Below are positions 51,210 through 60,100 of a stretch of 64,000 bases of DNA, piece after piece. Position numbers and translations under genes: made by a program. The notes under the pieces are model-generated. The model saw nothing but the letters and a program-made list of their open reading frames with translations. It did no database searches and was not told the DNA's origin. This stretch comes from Streptomyces cyaneofuscatus (GTDB taxonomy: Bacteria; Actinomycetota; Actinomycetes; Streptomycetales; Streptomycetaceae). How positions within the stretch are numbered: position 1 is the stretch's first letter; every line of letters begins with the position of its first letter. Where the stretch lies: positions 1 through 64,000 of the forward strand of contig NZ_JOEM01000030.1 of assembly GCF_000718135.1 (NCBI RefSeq). Direction: 5' to 3'.

Positions 51210-52046
51210 TCAGGTGAGGGCGAGGAGGCTGACGGCGACGGCGGCGGTGCCCAGGCCGATGAGCTGGCCGCGGTGGATGCGTTCGGAAAGGACGCTGCGG
51301 GCGAGCAGGACGGTGCCGGCCGGGTAGAGAGCGGTGATCACCGCGACGACGGCCAGGTCGCCGCTGCGGGCGGCGAGCAGGAACAGCAGGTTGGCCACCG
51401 AGTCGAGCACGCCGGCCGCCGCCGAGATCCCGTAGGCGGGCTTCTCCGCGCCCAGGCGGCGGAACATCATTCCGGCGGCGGCCAGGGTGACGGCGGAGGA
51501 CACGGCGCGGCCGATGATCAGCGGTCCCACCCCGCTGTCGGACGGTGCCTGGTGCAGGAAGACCAGTTGCAGCGCGATCGCGGTGCCGGCGCCGAAGGCC
51601 AGGAGCAGCGCGGTGCGCGAGGGCCGGGCCGCCTTGGTGCCGTGTCCGGCGCTGACCAGCACCACGGCCGCCAGCGCCAGCGGCAGGCCGAGCAGCCCGG
51701 CCAGACCCAGGTGCTCGCCCTGTACCAGCCCCACGCCGACCGGCAGCATCGCCGATACCAGCGCGGTGACCGGCGACAAAACGTTCATCGGGCCGATCGC
51801 GAGGGTCTTGTAGAGCAGGGCGAACGCGGCGGCCGACGCGACGCCGGACGCGGCGCCCCAGGCGAGGGTGGCCGGGGCGAAGGAGGCGCCGAGGAAGGGC
51901 CACAGCAGCAGCTCGACAGTGAGCGAGGCCGGGGCCGCGATCATCACCGTGCGCAGGACATGGGCTTTGCGGGCACCCAGACCGCCGAGGAAATCGGCGC
52001 ATCCGTAGGCCAGAGAACTGCCCAGGGCCAGCAGCAGAGCGAACAC
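51210..52046 (-). CDS. EamA-family (DMT) transporter
   Basis: This membrane protein of about 278 residues has ten predicted helices in two EamA repeats (FALLLALGSSLAYGCADFLG; LSPVTALVSAMLPVGVGLVQ; GLLGLPLALAAVVLVSAGHG; ISAAAGVLDSVANLLFLLAA; VVAVITALYPAGTVLLARSV). Drug/metabolite transporters of this type commonly export amino acids or metabolites. I chose GTG 52046, which places helix 1 at the N-terminus. ATG 52091 would add 15 residues and overlap one of two direct repeats in the promoter region. It is the first gene of the EamA-PaiB-B3/B4 set and diverges from the XRE-cupin regulator that probably controls it. Confidence 0.88.
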   Translation of the reverse strand: MFALLLALGSSLAYGCADFLGGLGARKAHVLRTVMIAAPASLTVELLLWPFLGASFAPATLAWGAASGVASAAAFALLYKTLAIGPMNVLSPVTALVSAMLPVGVGLVQGEHLGLAGLLGLPLALAAVVLVSAGHGTKAARPSRTALLLAFGAGTAIALQLVFLHQAPSDSGVGPLIIGRAVSSAVTLAAAGMMFRRLGAEKPAYGISAAAGVLDSVANLLFLLAARSGDLAVVAVITALYPAGTVLLARSVLSERIHRGQLIGLGTAAVAVSLLALT

Positions 52047-52066
52047 AGGTAGTACATCCCTTACTA

Positions 52067-52127
52067 TCAATGGAACGACTACACCGTACAACGCACCGAC
52101 CGTGGATAGTCAACCGAACGACTACAC
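52067..52127. promoter_or_regulatory. two direct repeats in the EamA/XRE divergent promoter
   Basis: TCAATGGAACGACTACAC (52067-52084) and TCAACCGAACGACTACAC (52110-52127) match at 16 of 18 positions and start 43 bp apart, about four helical turns. They are candidate operators of the adjacent XRE-cupin regulator. Confidence 0.6.
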
Positions 52128-52168
52128 GGACCAGTGCAGTGACCCACCCGTCTGGAGGGACGACAGCT

Positions 52169-52759
52169 ATGGCCGAGACCGAGGACGCGCTGCGGACACT
52201 CGCGCGCAATGTCCGCACCGCCCGCAGCCGTGCAGGGTTGTCCCTGGACGAATTCGGCCGCCGGGCCAAGGTCAGCAAGGGAGCTCTGGTGGCCCTGGAG
52301 AGAGCGCAGGGCAACCCGAACTTCGCCACCCTGGTCCGTCTCGCCGACACTCTCGGCGTCTCGGTGTCCGCGCTGATGGAGGCACCGGCCGAGGGCCGGG
52401 TACGGGTTGTGTCTGCCGACACGGTCATGCCCTTGTGGGCCGGGGAGAAGGGCGGCGAGGCGCGGCTGATGCTGACGACCTCGGGGCCGGCTCCGGTCGA
52501 GGTCTGGCGCTGGAAACTGGAGCCCGGCGAGGAGTATCCGAGCCACCCCCACCAGACTGGCGTCGTGGAAACCGTCAGCGTCACCACCGGACAGATGGTC
52601 CTCATTGCCGACGGCACCGAGCACCTGGTCGAGGCTGGACAGACCGCTACGTTCGACGGCGACATCCCCCACACCTACCGCGGCGCGGGCACCGACACCT
52701 GCCACCTGATCATGACGGTCCACATCCCGCCCGCCCCCGCCCAAGGACCGCCCGCCTAA
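52169..52759 (+). CDS. XRE-family regulator with cupin sensor domain
   Basis: This 196-residue regulator has an N-terminal HTH_XRE domain (LARNVRTARSRAGLSLDEFG, RRAKVSKGALVALERAQGNP, NFATLVRLADTLGVSVSALM) and a C-terminal cupin (WRWKLEPGEEYPSHPHQTGV, VETVSVTTGQMVLIADGTEH, GQTATFDGDIPHTYRGAGTD). The cupin keeps HxH and a later His, so it could bind a metal or small ligand. ATG 52169 follows GGAGGG. Regulators of this form (SutR/PuuR-like) control genes for amino acid, polyamine or related metabolism. The divergent EamA-PaiB-B3/B4 genes are the obvious target, through the two 18-bp repeats between them. Confidence 0.93.
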   Translation: MAETEDALRTLARNVRTARSRAGLSLDEFGRRAKVSKGALVALERAQGNPNFATLVRLADTLGVSVSALMEAPAEGRVRVVSADTVMPLWAGEKGGEARLMLTTSGPAPVEVWRWKLEPGEEYPSHPHQTGVVETVSVTTGQMVLIADGTEHLVEAGQTATFDGDIPHTYRGAGTDTCHLIMTVHIPPAPAQGPPA

Positions 52760-53188
52760 GCCGCAGACCCCCCGGGCCAACAGCCCCGATGCGCTAAGCG
52801 GAACGCCTAGAGCAAGCCCCACCTCCTGGGCATCGAGATCAAGCAGCATTGCATGACCGGCAGCACTCAAACTTCAGTGAGATTGGTCGAAGTTCAGCGA
52901 GACAGGACACCGGCCACCCGACCGCTCGGCTCGACCTCCGCAACTACGAGGAGAGACGGGTCGATGTCGCGCTCCTCTGGATCCACACATAGTTCCGAGT
53001 TGCTGCCGTGGACCCCGTAGCCGATGGCCCGGCCGACGAAGTGTTCGGCGTCCAAGAGCCGTTCGATAATCCTGCAAGCCAGGCTCAGCTTGGCCGCAAA
53101 GACAACAACCCGGGCCTGGCCCTTGGATACCCCTCCGTCGCCCACGCCCCGACCGTCTGAAGCTGCTGGCGGGCGAGAACCGCACGGG
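52760..53188. other. 429 bp of probable IS debris with an unassigned minus-strand fragment
   Basis: Two copies of TTCAGYGAGA (52873-52882 and 52893-52902, 20 bp apart) resemble the repeated end sequences of IS21-like elements. A minus-strand frame ending at 52894 reads ARVVVFAAKLSLACRIIERL, LDAEHFVGRAIGYGVHGSNS and LLVVAEVEPSGRVAGVLSR. It looks coding, but I do not recognise it, and it is cut at its 5' side by the IS3 element. It is probably a truncated gene. Confidence 0.35.
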
Positions 53189-53213
53189 CCTTGACCCCGG
53201 ATTTTGAACACGT

Positions 53214-54116
53214 TTATGCGGCTTGGGTCAGGGTAGTTGCAGCTGGCTGGAGGTCGTTCTCGTAGGCGATCGGGGACTGGTGGCCGAGGCGGGAGTGCCG
53301 GCGGCGGGTGTTGTATCGGGTCAGCCAGCGGAACGCGTCGAGCCTGGCCTCGGGCTCGCTCGACCAGGCTTTGCGGCCTTTGAGCGTCTCCCTCTTGAAA
53401 GCGGCGTTGAAGCTTTCTGCGGCGGCGTTGTCGGCGCTGGATCCGATCGCGCCCATGCTCTGGCGGGCCCCTGCTGACCTGCAGATTTCAGCGAAGGCCC
53501 TGCTCGAATATTGGGATCCGTGGTCTGTGTGCATGATCGCTCCGGTCAAGGTGCCGCGGGTCCGCTCGGCTGCCGTCAGGGCGTCGATGACGAGCTCGGT
53601 TCGCACGTGGTCGGCGATGGCCCACCCGGCCAGCCGGCGTGAGGCGAGGTCGATGACGGTCGCGAGGTAGAGCGGTTTCGCGCCGCTGACCGGCAGGTAG
53701 GTGATGTCGCCGACGTACTTTCTGTTCACCTTGGCAGCGGTGAAGTCGCGTCCGATCAGGTCGGGTGCCTTCGACGCGGCCTGGTCCGCGACGGTGGTGC
53801 GGTGCCGGCGGCGCAGACGGACTCCCTCGAGCCCGATGGTCCGCATGATCCTGGCGACGCGCTTGTGGTTGACCGCCGGGCCGCCCTCGTCACGGAGTTC
53901 CGCGGTGATCCTGAGGGCTCCGTAGGTGCCGTCGGAGTCCTGGTGGGCCTTGCGTATCCGGGCCGCGAGCCCGGCTTCGACAGCCTGGCGGGCCGCTCTC
54001 GCGGCCGCGGTGCGACGCCAGTAGTAGAAGCTTGAACGGGCCAGGCCGAGGATCTCGCAGAGCCGCTTCACGCCGTGACGGCGCTGGTGATCGTCAACGA
54101 ACTGGTAGCGGTTCAC
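53214..54116 (-). CDS. IS3-family transposase OrfB
   Basis: This 300-residue integrase-like transposase has an N-terminal HTH_21 region (RHGVKRLCEILGLARSSFYY, DGTYGALRITAELRDEGGPA) and the DDE catalytic core: Asp in KYVGDITYLPVSGAKPLYLA, Asp in GAIMHTDHGSQYSSRAFAEI and Glu in SSADNAAAESFNAAFKRETL. The C-terminal block LTRYNTRRRHSRLGHQSPIA is typical of the family. The GTG start overlaps the orfA stop by 4 bp (GTGA), so it is coupled to orfA and may also be made as a fusion by frameshifting. All catalytic residues are present. Confidence 0.95.
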   Translation of the reverse strand: MNRYQFVDDHQRRHGVKRLCEILGLARSSFYYWRRTAAARAARQAVEAGLAARIRKAHQDSDGTYGALRITAELRDEGGPAVNHKRVARIMRTIGLEGVRLRRRHRTTVADQAASKAPDLIGRDFTAAKVNRKYVGDITYLPVSGAKPLYLATVIDLASRRLAGWAIADHVRTELVIDALTAAERTRGTLTGAIMHTDHGSQYSSRAFAEICRSAGARQSMGAIGSSADNAAAESFNAAFKRETLKGRKAWSSEPEARLDAFRWLTRYNTRRRHSRLGHQSPIAYENDLQPAATTLTQAA

Positions 54117-54418
54117 CAGCGCGTCTCCGTCGCGAAATACCGGGCCGCCTTGCGGAGAATGTCCCGTTCTTCTTCGAGCTCGCGGATCCTCTTGCGGGCG
54201 GCGGCCAGCTCTGTCTGAACGGCTTCGCCTCCGGCCTGTGAGGTGGCCGGCGGTGTGGAGTGGGCGCCAGGTCGGCGACCGTCGGCGGCCCGGATCCAGT
54301 TCCGCAGCGTCTCGGTGTTCACCCCGAGATCACCGGCGACCGACTTGATCGTCGCTCCCGGCCTCGAGCGGTACAACGCGACGGCGTCCGCCTTGAACTC
54401 GGCGGGGTAGTGCTTCAT
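54113..54418 (-). CDS. IS3-family transposase OrfA
   Basis: This 101-residue DNA-binding subunit shows MKHYPAEFKADAVALYRSRP, GATIKSVAGDLGVNTETLRN, WIRAADGRRPG (HTH of the IS3/IS911 type) and the leucine-zipper-like tail TELAAARKRIRELEEERDIL. The ATG 54418 start is preferred; the frame stays open to 54475. It overlaps orfB by 4 bp. It recognises the terminal repeats together with the OrfAB product. Confidence 0.93.
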   Translation of the reverse strand: MKHYPAEFKADAVALYRSRPGATIKSVAGDLGVNTETLRNWIRAADGRRPGAHSTPPATSQAGGEAVQTELAAARKRIRELEEERDILRKAARYFATETRW

Positions 54419-54481
54419 CCCCACGGGGACTCCGTTCTCCTGGACCATCAAGATCCAAGTGTCTCCGGTGTCCAAAATCCG

Positions 54482-54493
54482 GGGTCAAGGTCC
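54482..54493. repeat. target-site duplication of the IS4 element, left copy
   Basis: GGGTCAAGGTCC here is identical to 56283-56294. The two copies directly bracket the IS4 inverted repeats. Confidence 0.88.
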
Positions 54494-56282
54494 AAGGCCA
54501 GGTAGTTAACGTTTTCGCAGGTCACGCAAAGGGTGTTGAGCTCCAAGCTGTGGCGGCGTAGAGGCCGGGGCCGAGTTTGTGGATGAGGCCGGTCTCGGCC
54601 CATCTGGAGAGCTGTCTGTACATGGTCTCCATGGTGATGTCGCCGAAGTGGGAGGCGATGTCGCGGGGCGCCAGAGGCGGGTGGGGTCCTTTTCGAGCAG
54701 GCCAAGGATCCGGTGGCGGCGGCGGTCGGCGTGGGCGGTGTTCCGGTCGTCGCGGGAGATGGCGGGGAGTTGGGGGTGTGGTTCGCGGTGTTCGAGGACG
54801 CTGATGTCGAGACCGGTGATGGTGCGGCTGGTGTCGGGCCTGCCGTCGTCATGGCGGGTGCTGTAACGGGACATCGGTGACTTGACCTTGCGGGTGCTGA
54901 CGCGCTGCCGTCGGGGCGGCAGGAGACGGGCCAGGATCCGGTGCCCGATCAGCCCGACGCGACCGGCATCGGCGGGGTCGGTGATGACGGCGGCGGCCTG
55001 GACGACCTGGTCGCGGGCAGTCTGGAGGGCGATGGTGAAACTGCAGCGGTCCGGATCGGTGCCGGGCAGCGACTCGGCGGCCTCGACCATCATGGTGCGC
55101 AGGGCCTGGTAGAGGGTGAGCAGGGCCCACATCTCCTGTTCGAGGCCGGCCGGGTCGCCCGAGCGCAGGACGCGCCCGTTCATGATCGTGTGGCGGAGTG
55201 CGTAGTACGCAGATTCGTGTTCCCACCGCTGGTGGTAGAGGCCCACCAGCACGGCCGCAGGGTAGCGGCCGGCGTCGGTCAAGGTGGTGACCAGCCGGTA
55301 GGAGCCGGTGAAGACGGTGCCGTCCGCGCAGGTCACCGTGATGTTCGCGTCGATCACACGAACCTTCTCGGCGGCGATCACCGACAGGTATGAGCCGTCG
55401 GCGAGACGTGTGAGAACGGGAGTACGCCGGTTGCTGCGGAGCCGGCCCAGGAACTGGGCGCGGGTCGCGGTGACGGAGGCGAGGAAGTCGTTGCCGTCGA
55501 AGCCCTTGTCCCACAGGACGAGCATGTCCGGCCGCAGCAGATGCAGCAGGCGCGAGGCATAGCTGGTCTCGCCCTCTGCGGTGGGCCCGAACACCGCGCC
55601 GAGCAGGGCCCGTGTGCCGGTCTCGACCAGCGTCATCAACTCCAGTGTGGGATAGCCGTGGTGGGAGGTCCGCCCCAGCCAGGCTCTGTTTCGTCCGGAG
55701 TCGGGGACCTTCTGGGAACTGCAGCCGTCGAATGACACAGTCCGGTACGGCCCGAACCGCACGCCGGGTGTCGTCGGCCGGGCCACAGGCCCCGCGAGAA
55801 CCTCGAATAACGCCCGCACCGGCGCACTGCCCAGTCGCCGGCGCAGATCACGCAGGGCCTTCGGTGTCGGGGAGGCCACCGGCACGTCGGCCAGCCCGGC
55901 CGTCAGCTTGTCCCAGACCAGCCGGTAGCCGACCTCGGGGAACATGCACATCGCGAGCAGGAAGTAGATCCCGACCCGCGAAGGAAGATCACGCAGTCGT
56001 CTCTGCACCGAGCGGGTCTCCTCCAGGACCGCGTCGACCAGCTCGAACGGCACGACGGCCGTCAGCTCGCCCAGATGCCCGGGCGCGAACCGGCCCGCGG
56101 CCACAGTGACCGTACGGGTGATGGCCATCACCGGGGACGGCAGGACAGGATGAAACGGCAACGGAGCTCCTCAAGTACAAGCTGTCTTGGACGACTGCCT
56201 GTACCAACGAGCTCCGCTGTTCTGCGTCGGAAATCCTTCAACTGGCTTGCGTGACCTGCGAAAACGCTAACTACCCGGCCTT
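54494..56282 (-). mobile_element. IS4-family element with 12-bp target duplication
   Basis: The left end reads AAGGCCAGGTAGTTAACG (54494-54511). The right end on the opposite strand reads AAGGCCGGGTAGTTAGCG, ending at 56282, and the repeats extend about 36 bp inward (to GGTCACGCAA). GGGTCAAGGTCC is directly repeated at 54482-54493 and 56283-56294. IS4-family elements make 11-13-bp duplications, so this is a clean insertion. It landed exactly across the right end of the IS3 element, whose last bases form part of the duplicated target. Confidence 0.9.
54506..56161 (-). pseudogene. IS4-family transposase with a C-terminal frameshift
   Basis: The frame has the IS4 N-terminal domain (LGELTAVVPFELVDAVLEET, GIYFLLAMCMFPEVGYRLVW) and the DDE_1 core: Asp in RTVSFDGCSSQKVPDSGRNR, Asp in LVLWDKGFDGNDFLASVTAT and the YREK-type block YHQRWEHESAYYALRHTI. 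After LLEKDPTRLWRP, near 54690, the frame switches to nonsense (ATSPPTSATSPWRP) and stops at 54506. In another frame the expected ending is present (FGDITMETMYRQLSRWAETG, LIHKLGPGLYAATAWS, stop at 54522-54524). One C lost from a CCCC run explains it. Only the last 50 or so residues are affected, so activity might persist. GTG 56161 and ATG 56128 are alternative starts. Confidence 0.88.
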
Positions 56283-56285
56283 GGG

Positions 56286-56553
56286 TCAAGGTCCCGCCGA
56301 GGCTGACCCCAAGTGCTGGGCTGACAAGGCGTATCAAAGCGCCCGCGGCTCTATCCGGGTCCCCTTCCGCGGCCGTCGCCTCAAGCGGTGGCAACAGCGT
56401 CACAACAGCACGCACGCCAAGATCCGCTGCCTCGGCGAACAGGCCATGGCCACCCTGAAGGGCTGGCGTCTCCTGCGGAAGCTCCGCTGCAGCACCAACC
56501 GCATCACAGCGATCGTCAAGGCTGTCCTCGTCCTTCATCACGCGTCAGCGTGA
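56286..56553 (+). pseudogene. IS5-family transposase, C-terminal fragment
   Basis: The plus-strand frame encodes PAEADPKCWADKAYQSARGS, IRVPFRGRRLKRWQQRHN, STHAKIRCLGEQAMATLKGW and RLLRKLRCSTNRITAIVKAV, ending LVLHHASA. This is the C-terminal DDE part of an IS5-type transposase, including the final catalytic Glu of GEQAMATLKGW. The 5' two thirds are gone, replaced by the IS4 and IS3 elements. An IS5-like end sequence (GAGGTTGGAAAAGGCTCA) follows the stop. Confidence 0.85.
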
Positions 56554-56798
56554 GGTTGGAAAAGGCTCAGTAACCCTCAACAACCCGAGTTACAGCGCTC
56601 GTTTGACAGTCCCTTCCACGCGCCCTCCCGGGCCCCGACATCCAGGTTGATCGATCCGTTGCGTGACTGACCTGGCTTGTATGTGGTGTTGAGGCCCGCG
56701 CTCTCCCGGACGCAGGGCTCACCATATCCCGCAGAACAACATAGGGATCAGTTAGAGTTGTCGGCGGTTCGTCAAGCATGGTCTAGCGGGGGAGCGCC

Positions 56799-57134
56799 AT
56801 GGCACGGGTCGGGGATATGCAGCTCGGGGACGGTACTGCAGTCCGGGTCGAGATGGACGGGCCTGGAGCCGAGGAGAGTGGGATAGGCAGGGTGGGGCGC
56901 GGCTCGGAGTTGGCGCGCGCCTCCGCCGAGACGCTTCAGGAGGCCTTGGCCCATGTCCGACCTGCCGTGGAGGCGGTCGCGCGGAGTGTTCGGGACATGG
57001 CTCAGCCTCCCGACACGGTGAGCGTGGAGTTCGGAATCAAGCTGTCCGCAGAGGCCGGCGTAGTGGTGGCCAGGACTGCGGGCGAGGCGAACTTCGCGGT
57101 CACTCTTGAGTGGAATCGCGATCGTTCCGCATGA
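56799..57134 (+). CDS. trypsin-co-occurring domain protein (trypco1/CU044_2847-like)
   Basis: This 111-residue protein has a beta-rich N-terminus (MARVGDMQLGDGTAVRVEMD), a central helix (ASAETLQEALAHVRPAVEAV, ARSVRDMA) and closing strands (DTVSVEFGIKLSAEAGVVVA, GEANFAVTLEW). This is the pattern of the small domain described as co-occurring with trypsin-like proteases in NTP-dependent conflict systems. The name is assigned from memory of that family. ATG 56799 follows GGGGGAG, and the stop overlaps the next gene's ATG (ATGA). In the published framework such domains are partners or substrates of the adjacent protease; its biochemical role is unproven. The gene follows the IS block after 245 bp. 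Confidence 0.82.
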   Translation: MARVGDMQLGDGTAVRVEMDGPGAEESGIGRVGRGSELARASAETLQEALAHVRPAVEAVARSVRDMAQPPDTVSVEFGIKLSAEAGVVVARTAGEANFAVTLEWNRDRSA

Positions 57135-60100
57135 ATGGTCCCTCGCGCGTGCGCGGAGCGGGGACGGCCGAATCCGGCCTGGTGCGCTTACGGGCAGCAT
57201 CGTCGGCGCGTCTGTCGGCGGTCAGTTCATTGAGTGCACGTGCCGATGGCCCGGTGGCCGGGGCCGGCTTCCTCGTCGCCCCTAACATCGTCTGCACCTG
57301 TGCGCATGTGGTAGCTGACGCTCTCGGTCTCCCGAGGGATACAGAGAACGCCCCCACGGACGTGACGTGCGTCGAATTCCCATTGTTACGGGACGCCGAC
57401 GGTCGCATTCCGGCGGTAAACGCCACAGTCGTCTCCTGGCAGCCCACTCGCGAGGAGGATGACAGCGGAGATGTGGCGTTGCTTCTGCTTGCCCATCCGG
57501 TGGCGGGCGCGCGTCCGGTGCCGCTCGTCGACGGGACTGCCGTCTGGGGCCACGAATTCCGGGCTTACGGATTCCCGGCCGGTGGCGACAACGGGGCATG
57601 GGCGACCGGCTCACTGCGGGGCGTGCAGGGGTCAGGCTGGCTCCAGATGGACTCGGGCCCGGGAGGAGCGGCGATCCAGCCCGGATTCAGTGGATCGGCT
57701 GTCTGGGACGACGCGCAGGGCGGTGTTATCGGTATGACGGTGGCCGCTGGACGCGGCGGGCTGAATGGCACGGCGTACCTGGTTCCGTCCTCTGAGCTGG
57801 TGGATGAGGATGTGGTGGCGCCGCAGTGCCCGTTCCGGGGGCTGGCCACCTTCGACGAGGATGACGCCGCGTTCTTCCACGGCCGAGGAGCGGACGTCGA
57901 ACGGCTTCGCCGCGCGGTCCAGACCCGTCCCGTCACCGTGCTGGCTGGGCCGTCTGGGTGTGGCAAATCGTCGTTGATCCGGGCCGGGTTGCTGCCGGGA
58001 GTGCGGGCAGACGGCCTGACCGTCTCCTTGATGCGTCCTGTCGTGGGCCTCCGGCCAGAGGCCGTGCTGGCTCAGGCGTTGACGGCCGTGCTGGAACCAG
58101 ACCCCGGGGAGACGGACCGGCTGCGCAGTGCGGCGGAGCTCACTGGGTTACTCAGCGAGGCTTCGGACGAGACCGCGACGGCAGAGGTGGCCTCCGGCCT
58201 GCGCTCCGCGTTACGGAGAAGAGGCGGCCGGGCCGGCCACCTCTTCGTCGTAGACCAGTTGGAGGAGTACGCAGGCGCCGCTCCGGACGCCGCACGAAGA
58301 CTGTTCCACCTGCTGGTCCATCTATGCGGCACCGTCGACGGGGCATCCGGCTTCGCCCCACGGGCGGTAGTCACGGCGCGCCCGGACTCCATCGAAGCCC
58401 TGATGACGGCCGAGACCTCCTCTGCGCTCAGTGACGCGGTGATGTTCCTCGCCCCGCTCGGCCCCGGCGACCTGCGGGACGCGATTACCCGGCCCGTCGA
58501 CGCGGTGCCCGGACTGTGGCTAGAGCCTGGGCTCGCCGACCGCATCGTGCGTGACGCGGCGGACGAGCCGGGACGTATGCCCCTCGTGGAGTTCGCACTG
58601 ACCCGTCTGTGGGACCAGCGCGAGCGGTCCATGCTGACCCATACCGTGTACCAGGACCTCGGCGGGATCGCCGGCGCTCTCGCCGGGTACGCGGAGGATT
58701 TCTTTCGCGCCGTGGTCCGGGAAGACGAACTCCCCCTCGCACAGGCGCTCTTCGTCCAGCTGGCACGTCCGGCAGACCAAGGCGGCTACACCCGGCGCCC
58801 CGCCCCCGTTGCTGATATGGACCCCGCCGCGCTGGCGCTCGCACGCCGCCTCTCACCCGGGAAGCTGATCGTTTTTGGGCGCACCGATGAGGGCAGGGAG
58901 ATCGTGGACCTCGCGCACGAAGCCCTGACCCGCCACTGGCAGCGGCTGGGAGACTGGCTGGACGACAGCCGCAAATTCCGGACCTGGCAGGAGGAACTGC
59001 GCCGAGACCTGACACGCTGGAAAAAGACGGGTGAGGAGACGGGCGCCCTGCTCCGCGGCAGGGTACTCGAGGCGGCCGTCGAGTACGCCGACCAACGGCC
59101 GACAGAGATCACCGCACTTGAGCGCGCGTACATCAGTGCGAGCCGGAAGTTCGCACGGCGGGCACTCCGGCGCTTGCAGGCACTGGTGGCAGCGCTACTG
59201 GTCCTTTTGATGGGCGCCAGCGTGCTCGCCAATATGGCTCGCGACAGCAGCCAGAAGGCCGAGCGACAGCTGCGTACCCTCGCGTCCCGTGCACTCGCCG
59301 ACGAGTCCGGCGACAGGGCCTCCCATGATCCCGGAAGCTCGATCCAGCTGGCCATGGCGGCCTGGAACGCGGACGACACACCACAGGCGCAGGAGGCGCT
59401 GCTGCGCAGCCATGTCACCGGGGAGTACCTGCGCGACAGTCATGCCGGCCTCTGGCCCGGGAAAGCGATGAGTCTCGACGCCACACCGGACGGTCGCACC
59501 CTGGTGGTGTGGTCCAAGCCTGCGGGCGACGCACCCGTCGTGGTGACCGTAGTGACAGGAGCAATGAATGGCTCGCCCCAGCCCTACACACTGCGCGGGG
59601 CGCCGACTGGCGAGGTACGCTCCGAGATCAGCTCCGACGGCAGGCACTACGCGGTGGCGACACCGGACGGCCGGGTGCTCCTGTGGCGGCTCGACGGAAA
59701 ACCGCACCATCCCCTACGCCTGAAGGCCGCTGATACGGCTGATCAAGCTGCGTACGCGGCGGATCTCGACTTCAGCAAGGACGGGAAGCGGCTGCTTCGG
59801 CTGCTCAGCAGAAAGAAGCCCCGCCCGCAGGATCATGGCCAGCAGGGGTTCGTAGAGGCCTGGGAAGTGGCCGATGGCGCTCCTCTGTCGGTGGCCGACG
59901 ATCTCGTTCCGAGTGGGGTGGCGCCGGACGAAGCCGCGTTCGGCGAGGACCCCGATACCGTCGCGCTCCTCTGGATTACGTCACGCGACTTGGTGAGCGT
60001 GGTGGAGCTTCGGCAACTGGGCTCCAGCCGCACCGTACGACAGATCGTCACCGGCGTCCCGCGGGGGAATCTACGGCTCCTCGGGGGCGGTGATTACGTC

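Larger units (their letters stand above)
53189..54490 (-). mobile_element. IS3-family element
   Basis: The ends are near-perfect inverted repeats: CCTTGACCCCGGATTTTG at 53189-53206 and its complement CAAAATCCGGGGTCAAGG at 54473-54490, extending inward with one mismatch. Two overlapping minus-strand genes (orfA, orfB) fill the element. No direct repeat flanks it (GGG on the left, TCC on the right), so one flank was probably rearranged after insertion. Both genes are intact, so the element could be active. Confidence 0.88.

Noticed and set aside
52070..52168. Upstream extension of the XRE-cupin regulator
   Set aside because: It would translate through the 18-bp direct repeats of the promoter; ATG 52169 has a GGAGGG site and starts the HTH at the usual place.
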